DNA from: Seminavis robusta
Lineage: Eukaryota; Bacillariophyta; Bacillariophyceae; Naviculales; Naviculaceae
Length of the DNA: 64,000 bases
NCBI GenBank assembly: GCA_903772945.1
Contig: CAICTM010000087.1
Location: 1 to 64,000, forward strand
Direction: 5' to 3'
The position numbers and the translations under genes are program-made. The notes beneath the pieces were generated by a model, which worked only from the letters and a program-made list of their open reading frames with translations, did no database searches and was not told the DNA's origin. Below are positions 55,042 to 64,000 of the stretch, one piece after another; the stretch's first letter is position 1, and every line of letters begins with the position of its first letter.

Positions 55042-57092
55042 ATGAAGTATTCCGCCCTTCTTTCCCTTGCCCTGGTCGGATCCGCTGAGGCTTTCCGTAC
55101 CCAAGCAACCAAGAAGCAACCGCGCAAGCTTGAGGAATGTAACAACGCCCCCGATATCTTCACGGACGACTACACCACCTTCGGAGCTACCTACAAAGTC
55201 AATTCCTACAGGGGTAATCCCAACTGCCAAGACTTGGGATTTGCCTATGGATACAAGATGGATGAGCGATGCTTTGATGCCACCGACCATCCCTTTGGCA
55301 CCGAAGACAGCTCCATCAAGTACGCCAAGACACAGGGTGACTGCGCTTCTGGCACTACTCCCTCTGGAACCTTCACCACCAAGTGCATCGACGATGGTGG
55401 TGAAACAGACGTCGAATACACTGCCACCACTGATTCCTACGTCATCATGAAGGGAGGAAACGGAGGAGCCGTCTACACCTTGACTGCTGGTACCACTTAC
55501 TACCTTGATGTCGGTCAATCCAAGGGAATCAGCCACATCGAGTTCTGCTATGTCTGTGACGAGTGTGGAAGCGAACCAGAGACCCCAGAGACTGCTGCTC
55601 CTACCGTGGAGTGTGAGTACGACTGGGTGGTCGACCACGACGTTGCCACTTCTCCCGCTGAGGTTGGCATCCACGTTGAGATGTTCCCCTATGCAGAGAA
55701 GGCTCACTTCAACATCACCCTTGATGATCCCCAGTACGGAGGTAAAACTTTCACTGATGGATGGTGCATTGACTGGGACCGTCTCATCGGTACCCAAGAC
55801 TGGGATGTTGATATCTTCAGTTTTGCCTCGATGCCATCCCCGCCGCTGCTTTGGACAAGCACGACATGCTCCCCAACTTGGCATGGTTGATCAACAACAT
55901 TGCCATTGGAGACACTGTCGATGAAGTGGTCCAAGGAGAACAATGTACTGGAACTGTCAACTGGCTCGAAATCCAAGGAGGTATCTGGGGTCTTGTTGAT
56001 AACATCAACGGTACCGGTACCGATTATGAGACCTACCGACATGAGTGTGTTGCCCGATGGGTCCGTGACCGAGCCATTGCTGAGGGTAATGGATACACTC
56101 TTGACTGTTCTGACCCCAATGAACAAATCCCTCTTGTCATGGTCATCGACGAGGGTGAGGTCATTACCAACCAGACCATCATCTCCGAGATGAACGTCCA
56201 CACTGTCCCAGGCCTCTGTAACTGTGCGGCCCCCACCACACCCCCCACCAAGGCTCCCACAACCCCAAGCAACGAGAGAAGCGGCCCCACCACTGGCTAC
56301 AACAAGCCAACACCCGGAAGTGGCAGTGGAGATCCTCACTTCAAGACCTGGACTGGAGACAAGTTCGACTACCATGGAGAGTGTGATCTTGTCTTGGTCG
56401 ACAACCCCAAGTTCAATGACAACCAAGGCCTCAAGATCCACATCCGAACCACTCGTGTCAAGTACTTCAGCTACATCTCCAAGATCGCTGTCCAGATCGG
56501 AACTGATGTCCTCGAGTTCGAGAACGATGTCGAGACCTTCTTGATCAACGGATTGCCTGTTGAACACAACCGCAAGCACCACAAGACTCATTTGGGAGGA
56601 TTCATTGTCCGCCGTGACAGCAAGGCTATCAGTATCCGTCTCCATGACGAGGGCCGACACAGCCACAATGTCGCCAAGATCGATCTTCACACACGCAAGA
56701 ACGGATTCCCTGCTGTCATCGTTGATGGTGGTGACACAGCCATCTTCGAGCACAGCTTGGGTCTGTTGGGAGACTGGAAGACTGGTACCAAGTTTGCTCG
56801 TGATGGTGTTACTGTTCTGGACCATGAAGATGCCACTCTCTTTGCTGAGGAATGGCAAGTTCGTGACACAGAGCCCATGCTCTTCTCTGAAGCCCGTGCT
56901 CCTCAATTCCCAGCTAAGTGTATGGCACCTAAGAAGCACTTGGGCAACCGCCTTGGAACTGAGAGCATGCGCAAGCAAGCAGAGAAGGCTTGTTCCCACT
57001 GGAAGGAGGATATGGAGGACTGCATCTTCGATGTTATTGCAACCCGTGATGTTTTGGTTGCAGCTGAAGGGCACATTGTCCACTTGAAATAA
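55042..57092 (+). CDS. Secreted von Willebrand factor D-domain protein, frameshifted
   Basis: The N-terminus MKYSALLSLALVGSAEAF is a signal peptide. The first frame runs to DWDVDIFSF and then drifts into non-protein sequence before stopping at 55890. Family-like sequence resumes one base out of phase as DAIPAAALDKHDMLPNLAWL and continues to 57092. The switch lies at about 55818-55832 with no plausible intron, so a single-base deletion (real, allelic or a sequencing error) is likely. The corrected protein is about 680 residues. The first part is Cys-rich with lectin-like beta segments. A Thr/Pro linker (APTTPPTKAPTTPS) precedes a vWD domain beginning GSGDPHFKTWTGDKFDYHGE and CDLVLVDNP. The C-terminus has four Cys. 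Codons are strongly C-ending, which suggests high expression. It is probably extracellular or cell-wall associated. Confidence 0.8.
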
Positions 57093-59144
57093 GCTTTGAG
57101 AGTAGCTAGTTCATAATACCGTTGGTGCTGACACCATCGGGTATACTATTTAAAAGAGGAAGATTCATGAACGAGATCGTATGTAGTGACCTGATGATCG
57201 AGGCGTTCTTTTGAACAGGATTTTGACAGGTCTTCTCGCTAGCTTGCTGCAGTCCTTTTTTTGTGTGTCTGTGCAAACAAACGGATTCTGGCCCAGTCAG
57301 CAGTCCTTGTTTGCATCGCTCGGGGTCAACACTCGAGCTCCCACTAGCTAGCTACCGTGGTACTTTCGAGCAGTGGTAGACATAGCTAGCGGTACGTGCT
57401 TGTGGGCGAGTAAAATTTACAGGGAGCAGCCCCCTTGTTACAATCTTTCCGATTTTACTTACGTCTTCCAATCCCTACCTAGCTAGCGAGCTAGCTACCT
57501 AGAGTTCAACTTTTTGTTGCCTATGGTGTACCTGTGCCCAGCAAGGAAGTTGTTCTCCGGTGCCGCAGGGCCCAATCGGCCTGTCTAGTCGGGTGGTGCA
57601 ACCAGTCGAGACCGATCTGTTGGCTGGCCTGTTCGGAAATACACCCCAGGTCAATGCTGTTCCCTCTTGCTCCCTTTCAGAAGAACCATTGCTGTGTATC
57701 GCAAAGAGGTTCATTACCATGTTGGCCCTGGCCATTTGCACCCATGAACGCACGCCATCCAACGAAAGAGTTGTGAAGGCAACATGCCCACCAGCTGCTC
57801 AATACCCGACGAACAACGACACCTAACAGAAGGCAGCATCGACCTGGAGCTCAACATCTGCAAAAGGATCGAGTTGCGACTGTGGTTGGGATGGTTCCGG
57901 TGCGTGATGTGCCTGCTGCACGGTACCCACCGTATGTGGTTGAGAGTGGCAAGCTTACCAGAAATACTCTCAATCAGATGCACTTATAGAAGGACTTCAA
58001 ACTCAGGTGTCGCGCAACGCACACCTGAGTTTCCGTCAAGATACAGAAGCTGCCTCTTTGTCAGGCCCTGCGTTGTTGCCTACCCCATCTCCTTGAGGCG
58101 GACGCACCTTGGACACTTTCTGCATATGAGATCATCCTCCAAAGTGGCTCGTCCATTGTTTCCTTTCAGGGAACCTCCGACTGCTCATTTACTCCTTGCG
58201 GTAGAACTGATGTTTCCGTAGTGGATGTCATTCTTGCTTCGGTTTTGTACGACGCCCCCTGGGTTGTGGCCCAAGACTCGACAGTGCTCTTGACGCGTCC
58301 AACGATCCCGTCAGCGGCAAAGTACTACTAGTAGTACAGTAGTAGCGAAATGTAGAGCTCTTTTTGCGACAACATGGTATTGGCTATGCACTTTGGCTGG
58401 GACCTACTAGCTTGTACCGGTACCGGTTCGGGCAGTCGTTGACGCTACTTTTCCAAACAATGGCTGCATTCCTCACATCGTTCAGCTCGTGAACCCCGAG
58501 CTCATTTTCCACGTTCCACGAAGCGTTCAAACACGAAAGAACAACAATCACGAAGCATCATTGATGGCTCCCACCTCCCAATTCACAGAATGTATTCATT
58601 TGCACTTCAAGAAAGAAACACCCTAGTATCGCGCGAAGCGCGAAGTATCGTCCTGGGGGCAGGAGGAGGGGGGCCGCGCAGCGGCCTAGTAACGAAGAGG
58701 GGAAGAGGAGGGGGAGACCAACAACAACAACAGAAGAACAACAAGACCATGGCGCTCGAGACACATTCCGACCACCACCGGAGGTCCGATCGACTAGTAG
58801 TAATGGTGGTAATAGTGGTAATAGTAGTAGTAATAGACTAAGTGTTAATGTTACTGATGGTCTTTGATGGTATCTCATCGTCATGGTCGCTCTGTTGTTG
58901 TTGTTGTTGTTGGTCGGGGCTTGTGGGGGTGATATTGTGATATTTGCGATTCTTGGCTCTAAGTAACTGAGTGGTGGCATTTAAATCTCAACGGGTTTCT
59001 TACTGTTTCCTGCATAAATCTCTGATCTCGCGCGGGTGTAGACATGTTTCGAAGAAACGAATTCTGGCGACTGAGTCAGCACCAACGGATGCCCCGACTG
59101 GATTGGTCTGACACTCGCGACTGCTCACAAGCCATTATATCAGC
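57093..59144. other. Intergenic, some gene-like fragments on the minus strand
   Basis: Minus-strand pieces near 58170-57540 look partly like protein (MDEPLWRMISYAESVQGASA, DGVRSWVQMARANMVMNLFA) but do not join in phase. The right part has two small hairpins, TCGCGCGAAGCGCGA near 58629 and GGCCGCGCAGCGGCC near 58671, then a run of TAG/TAA-type trinucleotides (58796-58838) and a GTT run near 58893. CTAGCTAG-type palindromes are frequent near 57345-57500. Confidence 0.4.
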
Positions 59145-59204
59145 GTGGATAGCTTTATTTTCATTCGGCACACCCACAATGACGAAGAAGTAAGCTGTAG
59201 CACC

Positions 59205-61655
59205 ATGCCGACCACTACTACCTGGCAGCGCAACTCTGGAGGGCATCGTCCCAACCCAAGTGAGGCCCCTGCCATCCAGCTATTTGACAAAGTAATGGAT
59301 CCAACAAAATTCGCAACAATTTCTGTGGAGGATTTAGTTGGTGACAATGGGCTGAATCTAATGAGTGATTTTTGTACTCGAATCGGTCAGGACCCTCCTG
59401 TCGGCCAGAGAACCAACAAGCCCATGGCGGCCTCAGCATTATGCAAGTACATAGAGGCGTTGTGCAAGGCACTTAGAACAAAGTATGGCCGGTCTCCACA
59501 ATTTCTGAATTTCCCACTTTTCCCTCCTGGAGATGTTAATGCGCTGAAGAAAACCTTCACCGATCGCCATGGCAGGACCCTCATGCAGGGAAGGGACGAC
59601 GATGCCATCCTACGCGACTACTACCCCATCCCCCGAGAGCATTCACAGAGAACAAAGCTATTGCCCCTCCATGATTTTTCAAATCCGGCGCATCAGCAGC
59701 AGGCACGGAGCGTTGACCTGCTCCGGGTGGCCACAAAACTTCTACGTACAGGACAGATCAACGAACTACTGTTGGTACTGATAACAAACAACGCAGTTGG
59801 AAGGGGCGGCGAATCCAAATTTTTGAGCTATGACAAGATGTTCTGGGATTGTTATTTTGGAATGACATTCTTCCAATGGTTTCAGAGGAAGGAACTCAAG
59901 ACCAGCCCATCGGCATTCGTCCAGGATTTTGAGCATCCGGAGCTGTGCGTGTTGTTTGCTTTTGGGTTGTTTTGGTCACTGGACAACGGATTGGTCAGAC
60001 CGGCCGCAATGATGGCCTCACCTGGCTCTCCACTCTACCGCAGGTCAAAATTCGTGTTCCATGAGTTGCATGAGACACAGGATAGCTCGGTGGCTGAGAA
60101 GATTACCAAGATCATTCGCGCATGCATCCACCACAACATCCAATCATACTACACCGTGAAGAGTCTTCGTGCTGGTGCGATGTCCCGTCTCGCATGGCTT
60201 CCCACTGTGACGTACGAAGAGTGCATTGCACTTGGAGGTTGGAGCACGAAAGCAAGTCGAGACTGGTATGTGTGGCAGTATTTGGTGGCGGTCATTCCAG
60301 GTGCACTGGCTCTGGCTGGCTACCCAGATCCACGACAACTTCCATACATTCCAACGTGTGAGGTTCTTTTCGCTGACACCGACCAATCAAAGATCTTTCC
60401 AAGAGACAAGTTTGCTCCCTTCCAGCGTGATCTCTTCCCCAACAGCCTGCCAGAGCTTGCACCCAATGGTAGGCTAAGGCCATTCATGGACATCGTGACA
60501 ACAGTGATGGTGAAGAATTACCGCCACATGGAATCGAAGTACGGTGCTGACCATCGGTATGTCCACCGGATGAAAATGGTGGTGCATGCTGTTGGACTGG
60601 CTCCGGATTTGGTGGAAGCAGGCAACAAACTCCGGTACTGGTCCAAAAAAATTGTGGATGACATTGCACACAACAACAAAGATGACAATGGAGTGCTCCT
60701 TCGAGCGACAGTATCCGACAAACTACAAGAGCTATCCAGCAACGTGTGCGATCTACTGCGGAGCAGACAACAAGAACAGCTCAACCATGGCTTAATTCTT
60801 AGCTCTATTGCGGAATTGAAGACTGGTCAGTCAGACGTCGTTCAAGCAGTAACCGATATGCAGGCGCAGATCACTCAGCTTACGCAGCTGGTACAGAATC
60901 ATCTCAGAGTATCCGCAGCTGGGACAGCCACATCAGTTCGAACACTGTCTACCCCTACACGAAGATCTCCACGCCACCCTCAACAACCACAACAACAACA
61001 AACTCCACCACCAGCGCCTCCTCCTCCACCACCAAGTCCTCCACCACCACCTCCTCGGCCACCAACACCAGTCCGACAGGCACTCATCAGAGCTGGACCA
61101 ACGGCAGAAGCAGGACGGAGAGGTACCCGCAACCGTGAACGCAAAATGGTAAATATTCTGGTGTCGTTGTACCAACACAATGACTTCAAGAATCTACGAA
61201 CGAACGTGCAGCTCCGGTCACTGGCTAATATTGTCAATCTTCGGACCAACGGTGACAGCAGGAATCTGAAAAAGGTGGAGGCAGCACTCGATCTTGTTGA
61301 CTGCCTTTGGTCTCCGGATACCAGAACCAAAGCAATTAACAGGAGTTTCACGGATGAAGCTGCAGCCCAAGAAGCTTTCGCTGATGTGGACAAGAGAGTC
61401 AAGCGTGCATGCCATATCTACGATGCACCAGGAGACCACTACATCCCCAATTCGCGTCGATCTACTGCTGTTACCGGAGTCGGAAACCTTATTTTAAAGA
61501 AGGGACGCGAGTCCTTTTTTGATGCGATCCAAACAAAAATGCCCAAGTGGAACCGAGTGCCACCAATTGCTCCTGGCCAACAGACTCTGTGGGATATCAT
61601 CGTGGTCAAGGAGAACGCTATCAGAAGCAGAGTCGGTATCCGTCGACAACGGTAG
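59205..61655 (+). CDS. Crypton-like tyrosine recombinase
   Basis: Single exon, 816 residues from the ATG at 59205 (GCACCATGC context); an in-frame ATG at 59145 adds 20. The catalytic half has the spaced residues of tyrosine recombinases: Arg200 in NAVGRGGESKFLSY, the K-x-x-R box KSLR (319-322) followed by AGAMSRLAW, then GGWSTKASRDWYVWQYL with the candidate nucleophile Tyr355, 33 residues after the box Arg. Both RGGE and GGW contexts match eukaryotic Crypton-type recombinases. A coiled coil (LNHGLILSSIAELKTGQSDV) and a Gln/Pro-rich linker precede a C-terminal basic domain (RNRERKMVNILVSLY, LRTNVQLRSLANIVNL) that may bind DNA. No reverse transcriptase or integrase neighbour is present, as expected for Cryptons. 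The frame is intact, so the element may be recent or domesticated. Element ends were not located. Confidence 0.7.
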   Translation: MPTTTTWQRNSGGHRPNPSEAPAIQLFDKVMDPTKFATISVEDLVGDNGLNLMSDFCTRIGQDPPVGQRTNKPMAASALCKYIEALCKALRTKYGRSPQFLNFPLFPPGDVNALKKTFTDRHGRTLMQGRDDDAILRDYYPIPREHSQRTKLLPLHDFSNPAHQQQARSVDLLRVATKLLRTGQINELLLVLITNNAVGRGGESKFLSYDKMFWDCYFGMTFFQWFQRKELKTSPSAFVQDFEHPELCVLFAFGLFWSLDNGLVRPAAMMASPGSPLYRRSKFVFHELHETQDSSVAEKITKIIRACIHHNIQSYYTVKSLRAGAMSRLAWLPTVTYEECIALGGWSTKASRDWYVWQYLVAVIPGALALAGYPDPRQLPYIPTCEVLFADTDQSKIFPRDKFAPFQRDLFPNSLPELAPNGRLRPFMDIVTTVMVKNYRHMESKYGADHRYVHRMKMVVHAVGLAPDLVEAGNKLRYWSKKIVDDIAHNNKDDNGVLLRATVSDKLQELSSNVCDLLRSRQQEQLNHGLILSSIAELKTGQSDVVQAVTDMQAQITQLTQLVQNHLRVSAAGTATSVRTLSTPTRRSPRHPQQPQQQQTPPPAPPPPPPSPPPPPPRPPTPVRQALIRAGPTAEAGRRGTRNRERKMVNILVSLYQHNDFKNLRTNVQLRSLANIVNLRTNGDSRNLKKVEAALDLVDCLWSPDTRTKAINRSFTDEAAAQEAFADVDKRVKRACHIYDAPGDHYIPNSRRSTAVTGVGNLILKKGRESFFDAIQTKMPKWNRVPPIAPGQQTLWDIIVVKENAIRSRVGIRRQR

Positions 61656-62044
61656 AAGAACATAAAGGTGAGTGAGGACACCCTCATTGTCGATCTTTTC
61701 AGCGATGGCTCCTTCTTGATCTCATCTGTTCTCACCGGTTTACACTTGTCGCCACTGGATCATCCAAGACTTATAAGCGATGATTCAAACGAACTTTGCC
61801 CTTCTACACAGGTGTTGGTACACACCATCCTATGTACATCCTAGTACTCCTCTACCTACTCTATAGATACTTCCCTGTGCCAATAAAGAAACTCGAAGCA
61901 ACCAAGCTCGATTGCCTCTTACCTTGATGCATTACACCACGTCTCCTGGCTACTTCCCTCCCACCAATAAGCCGTTGTGAGTCATTGCTTCATTGCCGAG
62001 TGACTGACGTCTACCGGTATTCAAGATCATTCTATCAATTCTCC
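61656..62044. other. Intergenic between the recombinase and ATG4
   Basis: No gene seen. It may hold the right end of the Crypton-like element, but no terminal repeat is obvious. ACCGGT palindromes near 61735 and 62012. Confidence 0.45.
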
Positions 62045-64000
62045 ATGTCCTCGGTAGCACTGTCCTGTTCCACTGCATCATCCTTATCAAGTATACCTCC
62101 ACGAGAATCCGTGGCAGTTTTAGTGAAAGGACCCGAGTGTGGGAGCGAAGAGCAAGGTGTCATTTCTGTCGTACCCGCCCGTTGTTTGAGCGTGGATTTC
62201 TCGGACTCTCCGTTGCCCCAAAATAAGCACACTACCATGCTGCAATCTCTGTTTCGTGGCACTGGCGAAGAAATACTAAAAGCACCAGAAGACCACGAAC
62301 TCCATCCAGTGAGATTTCTGCAGCAGCCAAGCCAAAGTAATAGTCAAGATGTGACACGGGATTATGGCTACAAGTACGAATTCTGCGATGATCCACGCAA
62401 TAATCAAGAGGAAGTGGATGGGAACTGCTGTCGTGTACCTGGAGAAGGAGACGATGTGGATAATGAAAGTGATGAGGATGATAGAAGTGACAGTGAATCC
62501 TTATTGGACCAAGCAGCCTATTCGCCATTGCCCTCCTCCTCCAATACTAGTAATGGGACAGACGGCTTGCATCATACCACAACCCGCACTATCACAATTC
62601 ATGATCCTACTGACGACCCCCGCATTTATCTACTGGGAAAGTGGTATGATCTAGAACGAGAATACGAGCCAAAACGAGACGATGAATTGTCCCTGTTTTG
62701 GTTGACCTACCGCAGTGGCTTTCCAGAAATTTCTCCTTACGACATTTTCTCTGATGCCGGGTGGGGTTGCATGCTACGATCGGCGCAAATGATGCTCGCA
62801 CAAGCCTTACGGGTGCATTTCAAGTCGAGAGACTGGAGATCCCATCGATTGTCCATTTCCCAACGACGCCGAGAACCATTCTTGCGCAGTCTCTTGACGT
62901 GGATGGCTGACTTTCCATCGGCATCCGATAATGTCTACTCCTTGCACAATATGGTGGCGACGGGACACGCCAAGTACGAAATTTTGCCAGGAGAATGGTA
63001 CGGACCTGGCACGGCTTGTCATGTGTTGCGGGATTTGGTACATGCACATGAAATACGACAAGTTGCACTCTGGAAGAAAAAGAAACAGCAACAAGTACAA
63101 CAATTGCGACAATTAGAACAACAACAACAAAATGACACAGATGACAAGAATGCAACAATAAACAATATTACCCTCATTAAGGTACCAGACAAACCAATCC
63201 GGCTATTTCGGGTTCATGTGGCGGCACAGGGATCTGTCTATCATGATGCCGTGCACGAACTCATGACCAAGGAGAGTCGCGCGGTATATGAAGCTGCCAA
63301 ACAGAAACAAAGCAATGCCTCCAAAACGGTGGTACCAGACCACCCACTAGCCAGTGCCGAACAAGAATTGAAAGAAGCACAGGAGGAACAAGCCGCATTG
63401 CAACAACTGGAATGGGATACGGGACTGCTGCTGCTGATTCCGCTCCGGTTGGGCCTGAATGGGATCAATGAGGAGTATGCCAAGTCCATCTCCTTTACCT
63501 TTTCCATACCGTATTCTGTTGGTGTGCTGGGAGGAAGACCCCGAGGAGCTAGATGGTAAGTGGCATTATGCATGTGAGGCCCCAATTCTATCACTTCTTC
63601 TCTCTTTTGGCTTGCGCTTGTACTTATACTTGTTGTCCAATGCACAAGGTTCTATGGTGCTTGGTCCGATGGCAGCAGGATTCTCGGCTTGGATCCCCAT
63701 ACTGTACAACAGGCACCACGCCGTAGAACGGCTCGAATCAATGGAAAGTCCATTTCCGTAGTTGACATTTCGGAGGCATATCTGCGATCAGTGCACACCA
63801 CCAGCCAGGAAACAGTGCCATTGGTACGAATGGATCCGAGCATTGCGCTGGGATTTTACTGTCGGTCGCCCAAAGAGTTGCAACACTTGCAGGATCTCAT
63901 GAATGCATGGAAAAAGGCCAACCCAGGGCTGCCTGAAATCTTCTCCTTTGCCGACAAGAGCCCTGATTATGAAAATGGTAACATGATATCATCCTCCATG
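62045..64000 (+). CDS. ATG4: ATG4 autophagy cysteine protease (3' end beyond window)
   Basis: Exon 1 is 62045-63555 and exon 2 starts at 63649 after a 93-bp GT-AG intron; it is still open at 64000. The N-terminal 200 residues are disordered and acidic. The peptidase C54 domain follows: IYLLGKWYDLEREYE, FWLTYRSGFPEISPYDIFSD, then DAGWGCMLRSAQMMLAQAL with the catalytic Cys, GEWYGPGTACHVLRDLV, and after the intron GARWFYGAWSDG and LGLDPHTVQQA with the catalytic Asp and His. A Gln/Lys-rich insert of about 60 residues separates the two halves. ATG4 trims and delipidates ATG8 during autophagosome formation. The start is the first ATG in frame. The sequence ends in the C-terminal part of the domain (GFYCRSPKELQHLQDLMNAW). 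Confidence 0.92.

Noticed and set aside
55704-57083. 459-codon minus-strand open frame opposite the vWD gene, and another of 364 codons at 54790-55884
   Set aside because: Their long openness follows from the strong codon bias of the sense gene. The translations are low-complexity Val/Ser/Asp mixtures with no domain, and the sense strand has a signal peptide and vWD motifs.
57784-58221. 145-codon plus-strand frame
   Set aside because: No domain and basic, Cys- and Leu-rich composition; minus-strand fragments in the same interval look equally protein-like, so neither is supported.

Overview
The window is nuclear DNA from a eukaryotic alga, most likely a diatom. The genes carry short GT-AG introns (mostly 75-160 bp, one of 231 bp, two possibly near 40 bp). 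One small protein begins with a signal peptide whose predicted cleavage site is followed directly by Phe, as in diatom plastid presequences. Several proteins look like stramenopile families. No bacterial operons, rRNA, tRNA, CRISPR array or viral gene was seen. The species cannot be fixed from the sequence alone.

Layout. 1-4.7 kb: gene-poor, with two tandem-repeat arrays and a degraded gene-like stretch. 4.7-16.3 kb, minus strand: a thioredoxin/MsrA-like protein lacking its redox residues, an hnRNP-type acidic-domain protein (4 exons), a type II membrane glycosyltransferase and a conserved hypothetical protein. 17-27.3 kb: a small protein, a BTB protein, an acidic probably nuclear protein with a SUMO-interaction-like motif, an ankyrin/TRP-like channel, a tentative 111-residue protein and a plastid-targeted protein. 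27.6-33 kb: a fused GT27-like/GT31-like glycosyltransferase and a TenA/haem-oxygenase-like gene with a one-base frameshift. 34-40.3 kb: a complete GCN2 eIF2-alpha kinase of 11 exons. 40.6-48.1 kb: SAR1, a TPR + DNAJC8-like protein, PEX12, a small membrane protein, and a plastid- or secretory-type PDZ protein read divergently from it. 48.5-52.2 kb: a TKL-type kinase. 52-55 kb: gene-free, with a dense cluster of short palindromic motifs. 55-57.1 kb: a secreted von Willebrand D-domain protein, frameshifted in this sequence. 59.2-61.7 kb: a Crypton-like tyrosine recombinase. 62 kb to the end: ATG4, running off the window.

The genes do not form one pathway. They are housekeeping functions (translational stress control, ER export, peroxisome import, autophagy, glycosylation, splicing) separated by intergenic DNA rich in the palindromes TACCGGTA and CTAGCTAG. 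Gene models were built by hand from GT-AG boundaries and checked for codon phase. For GCN2, the TKL kinase, the channel, the glycosyltransferase fusion and the hnRNP-like gene, all exon lengths add up to an open frame.

The most unusual signal is a pair of almost identical introns. GCN2 and the TKL kinase, two only distantly related kinases about 13 kb apart on opposite strands, each have an intron at the same codon of the catalytic loop (after HRDL). The first 60 bases of these introns match at 54 positions and share an internal inverted repeat. This suggests recent intron copying, gene conversion or a selected intronic RNA.
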